A stretch of 32,702 nucleotides of DNA from Oscillospiraceae bacterium (GCA_017460955.1 JAFTZY010000061.1:1-32702), one strand, 5' to 3'. Counted from the stretch's first letter, positions 7,369 through 16,728 are shown. The notes: generated by a model not told the origin, from the letters alone. Program-made: numbers and translations.

Positions 7369-8208
7369 TTACTTGTCAAACTTCATGGAAATGTCAAAGC
7401 ATTTCACGGAATGCGTCAGTGCGCCAAGGGAAATGATGTCCACGCCCGTCTCGGCGATGGACGCGATGTTCTCCTGCGTCACGTTGCCCGATGCTTCGAG
7501 CAGGGCACGGCCGTCCGTGATCTGCACGGCCTCCCGCATGGTCTCCGGGGACATGTTGTCGAGCATGATGATCTCGCACTTGCAGGCAAGTGCCTCCCGG
7601 AGCTCCTCGAGCGTGCGCACCTCGACCTCGATCTTGGTCATATGGCCGATGCGCCGCCGCAGGGCCTCCACGGCCGGGGTGATGCCGCCGTAGACGTCGA
7701 TGTGGTTGTCCTTGAGCATGGCACCCTCGGACAGGTTGTAGCGGTGGTTGTAGCCGCCGCCGACGGTCACGGCATATTTCTGGATCCGGCGCAGACCGGG
7801 GAGGGTCTTGCGGGTATCGGTGATCTTGGCGTTCGTATGCGCCACGAGCTGCACACAGGTGTGCGTGGCCGTGGCAATGCCGGACATGTGCTGGAGGAGG
7901 TTGAGCGCCGTGCGTTCCCCCTTCAGAAGCGTCTGGGTATTCCCCTGCATAACGGCGATGATGTCGCCGCGTTTGACGAGGTCGCCGTCGCGGACCTTCG
8001 CTTCAAATGTCACATCCCCGCCCGCAAGCTCGAACACACGCGCTGCCACGCTCAGACCTGCGATCACACCGTCGTCCTTGGCAACATAGTACGCCGAGGA
8101 GGTGTGGTCGTCGGGGAGGAGGTAATCGGTGGTCACATCCACATAGGTGATGTCCTCCTCAAGGGCGGTGCGGATGATGCGGTCGATGTCGCTCTGCAAC
8201 AGCTTCAT
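7369..8208 (-). CDS. nadC: nicotinate-nucleotide diphosphorylase (carboxylating)
   Basis: Quinolinate phosphoribosyltransferase, which converts quinolinate and PRPP to nicotinate mononucleotide with loss of CO2 in de novo NAD synthesis. The 279-residue length is normal. Diagnostic segments are the NLLQHMSGIAT helix, the TRKTLPGLR motif that binds quinolinate/PRPP, the HRYNLSEGAMLKDNH block, and EVEVRTLEE followed by IMLDNMSPE. The start codon lies two bases after the nadB stop, so the two are probably translationally coupled. nadA (quinolinate synthase) is not in the window. Confidence 0.96.
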   Translation of the reverse strand: MKLLQSDIDRIIRTALEEDITYVDVTTDYLLPDDHTSSAYYVAKDDGVIAGLSVAARVFELAGGDVTFEAKVRDGDLVKRGDIIAVMQGNTQTLLKGERTALNLLQHMSGIATATHTCVQLVAHTNAKITDTRKTLPGLRRIQKYAVTVGGGYNHRYNLSEGAMLKDNHIDVYGGITPAVEALRRRIGHMTKIEVEVRTLEELREALACKCEIIMLDNMSPETMREAVQITDGRALLEASGNVTQENIASIAETGVDIISLGALTHSVKCFDISMKFDK

Positions 8209-8210
8209 GG

Positions 8211-9680
8211 TCAGACTCCTTTCTCTTCGATCATCGCTTCATTGAGGATGAGGAAGGCGATGGTGGCGGTGGAACGGGCTTCCACATAATCGGCATTGAT
8301 CTGATAATTGCCGTCGTCGAGATCGTGGAGGATCTCGCAGACACGGCTGAAATTGTCCCGTGTTTTCTCGGCATTCGGGATGACAAAATAGCTCTCCTGT
8401 AAAATGTGCCTAAGCTCCGTGCGGATGCCGTGGGGCACGGGCGGTGCGTCCTTCCGCAGATCGAAGGCGTGCGCCGCATAGGTCTGCGGTGCGGCCGACA
8501 GGCGCTTTGCGATGTCCTGTGCGGCATGGCGGGAGAACACGAGCGCTTCGAGCAGGGAATTGCTGGCAAGGCGGTTGTTGCCGTGTACGCCCGTATTCGA
8601 GCACTCGCCGCAGGCATAGAGCCCCTTCACCTTGGTGCGGGAGTCGGAATTGACCTGGATGCCGCCCATGAGGTAGTGCTGGCACGGATAGATCGGGATG
8701 CGGTCGCGTGTCAGGTCATAGCCCTGCTCGAGGAGGTTCTTGTAGATCATCGGGAAGCGGTCCTTCACCTCATCGGGATCCTTATGGGTGATGTCGAGGT
8801 AGAACTCATCCGACCCCGTGCGCCGGCTCTCGAGCACGATGGCATTGGACACCACATCACGCGGTGCAAGCTCGAGGCGGTCGTCATAGCGCTGCATGAA
8901 GCGCTCCCCGTCGCAGTTGAGCAGATACGCCCCCTCGCCGCGGACGGCCTCGGAGATGAGGAAGCACTCACGGGTGCGGCGGTTGTTGAACGCCGTGGGG
9001 TGGAACTGGATGAGGGACAGACCCCTTATCATAGCGCCCAGATGATACGCAAACATGATCCCGTCCCCGGTGGCAATGGCGGAATTGGTGGTAAATTCAT
9101 ACACCCTGCCGATGCCGCCGGTGGCCATGATGAAGAAATGGCTGTTGACAGTGCGGTAGGCCCCGTCATGCAGCGTGAGGGCAGAAAAGCCCGTCTCCGT
9201 CCTGCACACGTCGCACAGGAGGGTGTTCTCGCAGATCTCGACATGGGGGAGCGTGCGGACGAAGGCCAAGAGCTTTTCGGCGATCTCCCGTCCCGTGGCA
9301 TCCTTATGGTGGAAGATGCGCCGTCTGCTGTGGCCGCCCTCGAGGGTGCGGTGGTAGTCGCCGTCCTCTTTTTTGTCGAATTCCACGCCCAGGCGGATGA
9401 TGCGGTCGATATCCTGCGCCGCTTCATTGACGAGCATATGCACGGTCCGGTGGTTATTCTGGAAGCCTCCTGCGATATAGGTATCGTTCTCGTGCAGGGA
9501 GGTACGGTCCTCCGGGGAATTGTACACCCCGGCGATGCCCCCCTGGGCAAGGGAGGTATTGCACAGCGGCAGCTCCCGCTTGCTCAGAAGGAGCGTGCGG
9601 GTGCCCGCCGGCAGATTGATGGCGGCATAGAGTCCGGCAGCGCCGGCACCGGCAATGATGACATCATAATTCTCGGACAT
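8211..9680 (-). CDS. nadB: L-aspartate oxidase
   Basis: A FAD enzyme that oxidises aspartate to iminoaspartate, the substrate for NadA. The 489-residue protein begins with a dinucleotide-binding GAGAAGLYAA (10-19). Further motifs are SLAQGGIAG, the EGGHSRRRIFHH active-site stretch, the LIQFHPTAF segment and YPCQHYLMGGI, all typical of NadB and the succinate dehydrogenase flavoprotein family. The C-terminal helical region is a little short. It lies 35 bases after glgP in the same direction and directly before nadC. AGAGGAGA precedes the ATG at 9680. Confidence 0.95.
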   Translation of the reverse strand: MSENYDVIIAGAGAAGLYAAINLPAGTRTLLLSKRELPLCNTSLAQGGIAGVYNSPEDRTSLHENDTYIAGGFQNNHRTVHMLVNEAAQDIDRIIRLGVEFDKKEDGDYHRTLEGGHSRRRIFHHKDATGREIAEKLLAFVRTLPHVEICENTLLCDVCRTETGFSALTLHDGAYRTVNSHFFIMATGGIGRVYEFTTNSAIATGDGIMFAYHLGAMIRGLSLIQFHPTAFNNRRTRECFLISEAVRGEGAYLLNCDGERFMQRYDDRLELAPRDVVSNAIVLESRRTGSDEFYLDITHKDPDEVKDRFPMIYKNLLEQGYDLTRDRIPIYPCQHYLMGGIQVNSDSRTKVKGLYACGECSNTGVHGNNRLASNSLLEALVFSRHAAQDIAKRLSAAPQTYAAHAFDLRKDAPPVPHGIRTELRHILQESYFVIPNAEKTRDNFSRVCEILHDLDDGNYQINADYVEARSTATIAFLILNEAMIEEKGV

Positions 9681-9715
9681 GACGGATCTCCTCTCAAATT
9701 CTCACAGCATCCGGC

Positions 9716-12094
9716 TCACTCGCCGAGGGAGACCGGCTCGATCTGCCAGATCTCACGGGCATATTCCCGGATGGTTCGGTCGGAGCTGAATTTGCCGCAG
9801 TGGCAGATGTTGTGCCACTGCTTCCGGGCGAAGGCAAGGCGGTCGGCCTTGTAATCACGCAGGGCATCGAGCTTTCTGTCCACATAGCTTTGCAGGTCGC
9901 CGATGACATAGTAATGGTCGGGGGCATGCCAGCTTGCGCCCTCGGTGAGGGCATCGTAGAGCTCCCGGATGTCGGGCTCGTCCACGAATTCCCCGTTCAT
10001 GAGGGTCTGTACCACACGGCGGATGGTGTCGTTCTCGGCCAGCACCCGGCGGCTGTCGTAGTCCTTCCAGATATCGGCAAGCTCCTCGACGCGGGCGCCG
10101 AAGATATAGTTGTTGTCCTCGCCGGCCTCCTGCACGATCTCCACATTCGCACCGTCGTAGGTGCCCAGGGTGACTGCACCGTTGGCCATGAGCTTCATAT
10201 TGCCCGTACCGGAGGCCTCGGTGCCGGCGGTCGAGATCTGCTCGGAGATGTCGGCGGCGGCCACGAGCTTTTCGGCATAGGACACGTTGTAGTCCTGCAC
10301 GAAGAACACGCTCAGCCGATCCTTCACATCGGGATCGTGCGCGATCATCTCCGCGATGGCATTGATGAACTTGATGATGGCCTTGGCTCTGCGGTAGCCG
10401 GGCGCTGCCTTGGCGCCGAAGAGGAAGGTCACGGCGGGCAGGGAAGCTGCATCGATGCTGCCGTCCTTGATCCCGTAATAGAGATACAGGATGGAGAAGG
10501 CGTTGAGGAGCTGGCGCTTGTATTCATGCAGGCGCTTGATCTGGATGTCAAAGACAGCGTCCGTATTCCCGGGAACGTCCCTGCCCGTCTCACAGCCGCG
10601 CATGAAGTCCACAAGCTGCTGCTTCTTCTCCTGCTTGACCACAATAAAGCGCTCCATCACGGCATCATCTTCCGCAAACCGGTCAAGCTGCTCCAAGAGA
10701 CCAAGGTCGCGCACCCACTCGTCCGTTCCGAGCAGCTCCGTGAGCAGTGCGGACAGCTCCCGGTTGCACAGGGCAAGCCACCGGCGCTGGGTGATACCGT
10801 TGGTCTTGTTCTGGAAGCGCTCGGGGTAGTACTTGTACCAGGAGGCAAGGGCGGTGTCCTTGAGGATCTGCGTGTGGATCTCGGCCACACCGTTGACAAA
10901 GCTGCCCATGAAGATGGCCATATGAGCCATGTGGATCATGTTGTCCTGCACGATGCGCATCGAGCGCACCTCGTCCCGGCTCGCACCCTTCTGATAGAGT
11001 TCGGCGATGAGGGCTTCATGCAGCCGCAGGATGATGCGGTAGATCTCCGGGAGCAGCTCCCCGATGAGGGGGGCCCACCATTTTTCCAGCGCCTCGGCCA
11101 TGATGGTGTGGTTCGTATAGCGGAACACCCGGCGTGCCGTATCGGCGGCATCCTCGAAGGAGACACCCTCCTGCATGAGCAGGCGGATGAGCTCCGGGAT
11201 GGAGATGACCGGATGGGTGTCGTTGAGCTGGACGGTCAGGACCTCGGCGAGATTCTCATAGGTGCCGTAGGTCTCGTAATGCGTTTTCAGCAGATGCTGG
11301 AGGGAGGCCGAGCAGAAGAAATACTGCTGGCGCAGACGCAGCTTCTTGCCCTCGTTTGTATCGTCATTCGGGTACAGGCAGCGGGAGATGTTCTCGGCAT
11401 AGATCTGCTCTGCACAGGCCTCGAGGTACTTCTGGTCATTGAAGGCGTGGAAGTCGAATTCCCGCACGGGCTCGGCCTGCCACAGGCGCAGCGTGGAGAT
11501 GTGCTTTGTGCCGTAGCCGATGACGGGCATGTCATAGGGGACGGCCTTCACGGTCATATCGGCAAAGCGCACCGTGACCGTCTCCTCCTCCCGGCGCACG
11601 GACCAGGCATCGCCGTAGCGCGTCCAGTCGTCGGCCTCCTCACGCTGGAAGCCGTCCTCGATGGACTGCCGGAACAGGCCGTACTTGTAGCGGATGCCGT
11701 AGCCGTCAAGGGGCAGGTCGAGCGCGGCGGCGCTGTCGAGGAAGCATGCGGCGAGCCGTCCGAGGCCGCCGTTTCCAAGGGCGGCATCCTCGATCTCCTC
11801 CATCACGGACAGAGAGGTGCCCATCTCCTGCAGGGCCTTCTCCATCTCGTCATAGATCCCAAGGCACAACAGATTGTTGAAGATGCTGCGGCCCATGAGG
11901 AATTCCATCGAGAAATAGCACGCTCTGCGGGTATTGCGGTGGGCGTTCCGGGAATCCTCCCAGTCCTCGGTCATCAGGTCCATGACCATGCTGCCGACAG
12001 CCTCATGCAGCTCCTGCGGGCTGCACTGGGCAGCCGGACGCGGCAGGGCGGCGCTGAGATATTTAACAAACGTATCCTTGTTGTAGTCTAACAT
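9716..12094 (-). CDS. glgP: glycogen/alpha-glucan phosphorylase
   Basis: Releases glucose-1-phosphate from alpha-1,4-glucans. The 792-residue protein carries the pyridoxal-phosphate site EASGTGNMKLMANG, with the Schiff-base lysine at residue 634. It also has the N-terminal GNGGLGRLAACF block, the ARRVFRYTNHTIMAEALE-type block and the RIHEYKRQ-type segment (here IKRLHEYKRQLLN). The ATG at 12094 directly abuts the malQ stop codon, so the two are probably coupled. Pairing with malQ gives a complete route from linear maltodextrins to glucose-1-phosphate plus glucose. Confidence 0.97.
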   Translation of the reverse strand: MLDYNKDTFVKYLSAALPRPAAQCSPQELHEAVGSMVMDLMTEDWEDSRNAHRNTRRACYFSMEFLMGRSIFNNLLCLGIYDEMEKALQEMGTSLSVMEEIEDAALGNGGLGRLAACFLDSAAALDLPLDGYGIRYKYGLFRQSIEDGFQREEADDWTRYGDAWSVRREEETVTVRFADMTVKAVPYDMPVIGYGTKHISTLRLWQAEPVREFDFHAFNDQKYLEACAEQIYAENISRCLYPNDDTNEGKKLRLRQQYFFCSASLQHLLKTHYETYGTYENLAEVLTVQLNDTHPVISIPELIRLLMQEGVSFEDAADTARRVFRYTNHTIMAEALEKWWAPLIGELLPEIYRIILRLHEALIAELYQKGASRDEVRSMRIVQDNMIHMAHMAIFMGSFVNGVAEIHTQILKDTALASWYKYYPERFQNKTNGITQRRWLALCNRELSALLTELLGTDEWVRDLGLLEQLDRFAEDDAVMERFIVVKQEKKQQLVDFMRGCETGRDVPGNTDAVFDIQIKRLHEYKRQLLNAFSILYLYYGIKDGSIDAASLPAVTFLFGAKAAPGYRRAKAIIKFINAIAEMIAHDPDVKDRLSVFFVQDYNVSYAEKLVAAADISEQISTAGTEASGTGNMKLMANGAVTLGTYDGANVEIVQEAGEDNNYIFGARVEELADIWKDYDSRRVLAENDTIRRVVQTLMNGEFVDEPDIRELYDALTEGASWHAPDHYYVIGDLQSYVDRKLDALRDYKADRLAFARKQWHNICHCGKFSSDRTIREYAREIWQIEPVSLGE

Positions 12095-13645
12095 TTATGC
12101 TTCCTCCGTTGTGGATTTTTTCTTGCGGGGCTTTGCCGCCGCCTTGGGGACTTGCGTCGTCAGGGCTCTGCCGTAGGTACGGTTGAGCCGGCGGATGCGC
12201 TTTGCCAGGGACTCGGTGAAGTCCCCGCTCTGTGTGCGGTACTGCCAGTTGCCGCCGAGCACCGAGGGGGTGTTCATACGGGCATCGGCGTCCTCCTGAA
12301 GGAAATCCTGCATCTGTGCCACGGCAAGCTCCGCCGTGGACTGCCAGCAGGCGGCGACCATGGCCTCCGGGATCTCGGACTTCTTCTTCACGCGCAGATA
12401 GGCCTTGGCGTACTTGACGGTCTTTTTGTCCGCCTTCTCCACCCAGCCCCGGAGCGTTTCATTGTCATGCGTACCGGTATAGGCCACGCAGTGGGGCGAG
12501 GCGAAATTGTGCGGCAGATGCTCGTTGTCCGGATCGGAATCGAATCCGAACTGCAGCACCTTCATGCCCGGATAGCCCACGGCCTTGAGCATCCGTCTGA
12601 CACCGGGCGTGATGAAGCCCAGGTCCTCGGCGATGATGTGCATGTCCCCGAGCTGTGCCTGTGCGGCCTTGAAAAGCTTCTTGTTCGGGCCCTTGCGCCA
12701 CTTGCCCTTCACGGCATCGGTGTTGCCGAAGGGGATGGTGTAGTAGCTCTCAAAGCCCCGGAAATGGTCGATGCGCACGATGTCGTACATATTCCCCGCA
12801 TGGCGCAGGCGCTCGATCCACCAGGCGTACCCCGTCTTTTCGTGGTAGTCCCAGTCATAGAGCGGATTGCCCCAGAGCTGGCCGGTGGGCGAGAAGGGAT
12901 CGGGCGGACAGCCGGCGACCTCGACGGGCTGCTTCTTCTCATCGAGGGCAAAGAGCTCGGGCGATGCCCAGACATCCGCGCTGTCGAGCGCCACATAGAT
13001 GGGCATATCCCCGATGACGGAGATCCCCTTGTCGTTGGCGTATTTTTTCAGGGCATCCCACTGTCTGCGGAACAAGAACTGGATGAAGCTGTGCAGCTCG
13101 ATCTCCTCGGCGTATTCGCTGCGGGCCGCATCGAGCGCCTTCTTCTCCCGCATGGCAAGCGGTGCCTCCCACTCGTACCAGGGTGCGCCGTCATGGGCAT
13201 ATTTAAGTGCCATAAAGAGCGCATAATCGGGCAGCCAGGACTTGTTCTGCGTCTTGAAGGCCGAAAATCCGCGCACGGGATGCGCCTTGCTGTGCTGGAA
13301 GGCACGGCGCAGAACGGTGATATTGCTCCGGTAGAGGAGCTCATAATCCACCTGCTCCCCCGAGCGCTGCCAGAGCATGGCCGCATAGTCCTCATGCTCG
13401 AGCAGTCCCTGGGCTTCGAGCGTCTCAAAGTCTATGAAATAGGGATTGCCCGCATACACGGAAAAGGACTGGTAGGGGGAATCCCCGTAGCTGGTCGGCG
13501 ACAGCGGCAGGATCTGCCAGCAGGCCGTTTCGCTTTTTTGCAGGAAATCTGCAAATTCCCTTGCCTCCTGCCCCATCCGTCCGATGCCGAAGCGGGACGG
13601 CAGGCTGGAGATGTGCAGCAGGATGCCGCTTTTTCTTGTACTCAT
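12095..13645 (-). CDS. malQ: 4-alpha-glucanotransferase
   Basis: A GH77 amylomaltase that disproportionates short maltodextrins into substrates for the phosphorylase encoded next. The 516-residue protein has the family opening GILLHISSLPS.FGIG.MG. The catalytic nucleophile Asp293 lies in VRIDHFRGFE, the general acid/base Glu340 in IIAEDLGFITP, and the third acid is in GTHDNETLRGW. The last 20 residues are a Lys-rich tail. The start overlaps the rmuC stop by four bases (ATGA), with AAGGAGG upstream. Confidence 0.96.
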   Translation of the reverse strand: MSTRKSGILLHISSLPSRFGIGRMGQEAREFADFLQKSETACWQILPLSPTSYGDSPYQSFSVYAGNPYFIDFETLEAQGLLEHEDYAAMLWQRSGEQVDYELLYRSNITVLRRAFQHSKAHPVRGFSAFKTQNKSWLPDYALFMALKYAHDGAPWYEWEAPLAMREKKALDAARSEYAEEIELHSFIQFLFRRQWDALKKYANDKGISVIGDMPIYVALDSADVWASPELFALDEKKQPVEVAGCPPDPFSPTGQLWGNPLYDWDYHEKTGYAWWIERLRHAGNMYDIVRIDHFRGFESYYTIPFGNTDAVKGKWRKGPNKKLFKAAQAQLGDMHIIAEDLGFITPGVRRMLKAVGYPGMKVLQFGFDSDPDNEHLPHNFASPHCVAYTGTHDNETLRGWVEKADKKTVKYAKAYLRVKKKSEIPEAMVAACWQSTAELAVAQMQDFLQEDADARMNTPSVLGGNWQYRTQSGDFTESLAKRIRRLNRTYGRALTTQVPKAAAKPRKKKSTTEEA

Positions 13646-14838
13646 ACGTTTCCTCCTTGGGTCGGGGGCGGAGTCCCCGGCTCCCCGATGCTGTTGAGGC
13701 GGCGCTCCATCTGTCTGGTGCGCACACCCACGAGCCGCTCGAGCTCATCACTCGCACTGACAAGCTTGTCCTGTGTCCGGGCAAGCGCCTGGGCATAGCG
13801 GCTAAATTCCGTTTTGACCTCGCCTAAAAGCTTCCATACCTCACCGGAATACTTCTGCACGGCGATGCTGCGCAGTCCCATCTGCAGCGTCGAAAGCATG
13901 GCTGCCAGCGTGGACGGGCCCGTGATAAAGACCCGGTATTTCCGGAAGGCCTCCTCCGGCAGGCCGCTGCGCACGGCCTCGGTGTAGAGCCCCTCGGTGG
14001 GCAGGAACAGGATGCCGAAATCCGTCGTTTCGGGCGGTGCGAGGTATTTGGCGGCGATGTCCTGCGCTTCACTGCGCATGCGCTGGGCAAGGGCTTTGCG
14101 TGCCTGTGCGGCCGCGTCGGCATCGCCCTTCTCATACGCCTCCTGCAAATGCAGGTAGGTGTCGCCGGCAAACTTCGCGTCAATGGGCAGGAGCACCTCC
14201 CCGTCCGCCTCCGGCAGACGCAGGGCAAATTCCACAGTGCCCTTGCCGATCCTGGCATTGCGCACGAACTGCCCCTCCGGGAGCATGTCGCTCAGAAGCG
14301 CCTCGAGCCGGATCTCCCCGATCTCGCCCCTTGCCTTGACATTCGAGAGCAAACGCTTGAGGTCGCCCACGCTCCCCGCAAGGCTCTGCATCTCGCCGAG
14401 TCCCTTGTACACCTGCTCGAGCCGGTCATTGACCGAGGTAAAGGCCTCCCGGATGCGGGCATCGAGGACCTTCTGCATCTTCTCGTCCACCACGCCGCGC
14501 ATGGCGTCAAGCTGTGCCTGCTGCTCCCTGCGCATCTGGGTGAGCTGTGTATTCATCGAGCGCTCCATGGCAAGCAGGCGCTCCTCGGTCTGACGCGAGC
14601 GTACCTCGAGCATGTCCGACTGCCGGTCAAAGCTCTGCTGCTGCTCGGCACGCAGGGACTGCGCGATCTGTGCGACCGCCTCCCCCTGTGTCTGCCGGGA
14701 GGCCGTCACGGCCGCCTCCAGCCGGGAGAGCTCCCGCACGGTGCCCGGCTCCCCCTGTGAGAGCCTTCTGACAAGCCAGAGCAGCACGATGAGCAAAATG
14801 ACGATCACAATACATAGTATCAGCACGATCCACTGCAT
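13642..14838 (-). CDS. rmuC: DNA recombination protein RmuC
   Basis: A membrane-anchored RmuC-family protein, thought to limit recombination at inverted repeats. The 398-residue protein starts with one membrane helix (about residues 3-25), followed by a Gln/Arg/Glu-rich coiled coil to about residue 140. The nuclease-like RmuC domain carries the family segments GEIGEIRLEALL, LPIDAKF and DFGILFLPTEGLYTEA. The ATG at 14838 (AGAGGTGAATTT upstream) is preferred over a longer frame whose extra residues look like shadow sequence. It is the first gene of the six-gene minus-strand run. Confidence 0.92.
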   Translation of the reverse strand: MQWIVLILCIVIVILLIVLLWLVRRLSQGEPGTVRELSRLEAAVTASRQTQGEAVAQIAQSLRAEQQQSFDRQSDMLEVRSRQTEERLLAMERSMNTQLTQMRREQQAQLDAMRGVVDEKMQKVLDARIREAFTSVNDRLEQVYKGLGEMQSLAGSVGDLKRLLSNVKARGEIGEIRLEALLSDMLPEGQFVRNARIGKGTVEFALRLPEADGEVLLPIDAKFAGDTYLHLQEAYEKGDADAAAQARKALAQRMRSEAQDIAAKYLAPPETTDFGILFLPTEGLYTEAVRSGLPEEAFRKYRVFITGPSTLAAMLSTLQMGLRSIAVQKYSGEVWKLLGEVKTEFSRYAQALARTQDKLVSASDELERLVGVRTRQMERRLNSIGEPGTPPPTQGGNV

Positions 14839-14912
14839 AAATTCACCTCTTTCCGGGAATCCTCCGGATGCGGCCCCCCACCGCGCACCATTTCCGACAA
14901 GGAGTGATACCG

Positions 14913-15296
14913 ATGAAAACGCTTCCCCTGTTCCGGACCTATCTGACCGGATTTTTCCTCTACGCCCTGATCGAGATCGCCGCACGCGGCTACACACACT
15001 GGACGATGGCGCTCACGGGCGGGACGGCCCTGGCGCTGCTGAGCGTTCTTTTTGCGGCCGCACCGCAGCGCATGCCGATGCCCCTGCGCTATCTGTGCGG
15101 TGCATTTGTCATCACCGCACTCGAGCTGACCGTGGGATGCGCGGTCAATCTGCATCTGCACTGGCATGTGTGGGATTACAGCCGTCTGCCGCTGAATTTC
15201 CGCGGACAGATCTGCCCGCTCTACAGCACGTTCTGGTTCCTGCTGTGCATCCCGGCGCGGCACCTGACCGAGGCACTGCGGCAGCATTTCTCCTGA
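14913..15296 (+). CDS. small multi-pass membrane protein, CmpB-type (PF06541-like)
   Basis: The 127-residue protein has three to four hydrophobic segments (about 7-25, 30-47, 56-76 and 99-115). The stretch ELTVGCAVN followed by VWDYSRLPLNFRGQICP strongly resembles the ABC-type CmpB permease family of small Firmicute membrane proteins. Their transport role is unproven despite the name. AAGGAG stands eight bases before ATG 14913. It is divergent from rmuC with 74 bases between starts, and no promoter is obvious in that gap. A strong minus-strand promoter downstream (15318-15346) would produce a transcript antisense to the whole gene. Confidence 0.8.
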   Translation: MKTLPLFRTYLTGFFLYALIEIAARGYTHWTMALTGGTALALLSVLFAAAPQRMPMPLRYLCGAFVITALELTVGCAVNLHLHWHVWDYSRLPLNFRGQICPLYSTFWFLLCIPARHLTEALRQHFS

Positions 15297-15317
15297 GCGT
15301 TTGTCACATACGGTTTT

Positions 15318-15346
15318 ATTATACCACATTTCCGGACCGCTTACAA
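15318..15346 (-). promoter_or_regulatory. minus-strand promoter antisense to the CmpB-type gene, likely serving the rmuC operon
   Basis: On the minus strand TTGTAA (15341-15346) and TATAAT (15318-15323) have a 17-base spacer ending in AATGTGG. The next minus-strand gene is rmuC, starting at 14838, so its mRNA would carry a leader of about 470 nt fully antisense to the CmpB-type gene. Confidence 0.8.
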
Positions 15347-15505
15347 GTATTTTCGCATTTTTTGTCAGATTCATCAATTTTTACGCATCGGTTTTGACAC
15401 CTGCGCCTCCGGACTGTACGCCACAGAAATACAGTCGTATTCCACAAAAAGAAGGTGTCGGATTACAGCAAAGTATACAAAAGAGACGGAATGACAAAGA
15501 ATGCC
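15347..15505. other. intergenic stretch between divergent promoters, with one inverted repeat
   Basis: No gene is seen. GACTGTA (15412-15418) and TACAGTC (15430-15436) form a perfect 7-bp inverted repeat spaced by 11 bases. It lies about 70 bases upstream of the serC -35 box and could be an operator or a small hairpin. Confidence 0.35.
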
Positions 15506-15534
15506 TTGACTTCATGGAAAAAAAAGAGTATAAT
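15506..15534 (+). promoter_or_regulatory. promoter of serC-serA
   Basis: TTGACT (15506-15511) and TATAAT (15529-15534) have a 17-base A-rich spacer. The leader to serC is about 90 nt and contains a 7-bp stem (15552-15558 with 15572-15578). No known riboswitch or T-box pattern is recognised in it. Confidence 0.88.
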
Positions 15535-15632
15535 ATAGGATGTGAGTCCGACCGCTGCGGCTCCCTCCATGGCAGCGGCAGCGGCGGATGTACAGAAAAT
15601 CGTTATTTTTTTCACGATGGAGGTAGTTTAAC

Positions 15633-16721
15633 ATGAGCAGAGTTTACAATTTCAGCGCAGGCCCGGCTGTTCTGCCGGAGGAGGTCCTGAAGGAAGCCGC
15701 AGAGGAAATGCTGGATTACCGCGGATGCGGGATGTCCGTCATGGAGATGTCCCACCGCTCCAAGATGTTCCAGCAGATCATTGACGAGGCAGAGCAGGAT
15801 CTGCGTGACCTGATGAACATCCCGGACAACTACAAGGTGATGTTCCTCCAGGGCGGCGCATCCCTCGTGTTCGCACAGGTGCCGATGAACCTGATGAAGA
15901 ACGGCAAGGCTGCATACATCATCACCGGTCAGTGGGCCAAGAAGGCTGCTGCCGAGGCAGAGAAGTACGGCGAGGTCGTAAGAGTCGCTTCCTCCGCCGA
16001 CAAGACCTTCTCCTATATCCCGGACTGCTCCGATCTGGACATTCCCGAGGATGCTGACTATGTTTACATCTGCGAGAACAATACCATCTACGGCACCAAG
16101 TACAAGGAGCTGCCGAATACCAAGGGCCATATCCTGGTTTCCGACGTATCCTCCTGCTTCCTGTCCGAGCCGATCGACGTATCCAAGTACGGTGTCGTAT
16201 ACGGCGGCGTGCAGAAGAATGTCGGCCCTGCCGGCGTACAGATCGTCATCGTCCGTGAGGACCTGATCGCTGACGGTCCCGCTGTGGCACAGACACCCAC
16301 CATGTGCGACTGGAAGATCCAGGCCGACAACAAGTCCCTGTACAATACGCCCCCCTGCTACGGCATCTACATCTGCGGCAAGGTCTTCAAGTGGATCAAG
16401 AAGATGGGCGGCCTCGAGGGCATGAAGGCACACAACGAGAAGAAGGCTGCCATCCTGTACGATTTCCTCGATCAGTCCAAGCTCTTCAAGGGCACGGTCG
16501 AGAAGAAGGACCGCTCCCTGATGAACGTACCGTTCGTGACCGGCGATGCCGATCTCGATGCCAAGTTCGTAGCCGAGGCCAAGGCTGCCGGCTTTGAGAA
16601 CCTCAAGGGCCACAGAACGGTCGGCGGTATGCGTGCTTCCATCTACAACGCAATGCCGATCGAGGGCGTGGAGAAGCTCGTTGCCTTCATGAAGAAGTTC
16701 GAGGAAGAGAACACCAAGTGA
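15633..16721 (+). CDS. serC: phosphoserine aminotransferase
   Basis: A PLP enzyme that converts 3-phosphohydroxypyruvate and glutamate to phosphoserine, the second step of serine synthesis; it also acts in pyridoxal phosphate synthesis in some bacteria. The 362-residue protein opens with YNFSAGPAVLPEEVL and has MEMSHRS, FLQGGAS and the cofactor lysine K195 in YGGVQKNVGPAG. The ATG follows GGAGGTAG at good spacing. Codon choice (AAG, ATC, GCT/GCA) looks more biased than in neighbouring genes, consistent with high expression. It heads a plus-strand unit with serA. Confidence 0.97.
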   Translation: MSRVYNFSAGPAVLPEEVLKEAAEEMLDYRGCGMSVMEMSHRSKMFQQIIDEAEQDLRDLMNIPDNYKVMFLQGGASLVFAQVPMNLMKNGKAAYIITGQWAKKAAAEAEKYGEVVRVASSADKTFSYIPDCSDLDIPEDADYVYICENNTIYGTKYKELPNTKGHILVSDVSSCFLSEPIDVSKYGVVYGGVQKNVGPAGVQIVIVREDLIADGPAVAQTPTMCDWKIQADNKSLYNTPPCYGIYICGKVFKWIKKMGGLEGMKAHNEKKAAILYDFLDQSKLFKGTVEKKDRSLMNVPFVTGDADLDAKFVAEAKAAGFENLKGHRTVGGMRASIYNAMPIEGVEKLVAFMKKFEEENTK

Positions 16722-16728
16722 TCCTCAC

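Noticed and set aside
14820-15377. Minus-strand frame opposite the CmpB-type gene
   Set aside because: The plus frame has membrane segments, a family signature and a good ribosome binding site; the minus frame has none of these.
15412-15436. GACTGTA/TACAGTC inverted repeat as a BlaI/CopY-type operator
   Set aside because: The half-sites face with an 11-base gap and do not match the TACAnnTGTA core. No such regulator gene is nearby. It is kept only as an unnamed repeat.
15541-15632. Riboswitch or T-box ahead of serC
   Set aside because: The leader is only about 90 nt with one 7-bp stem, no T-box core sequence and no terminator.
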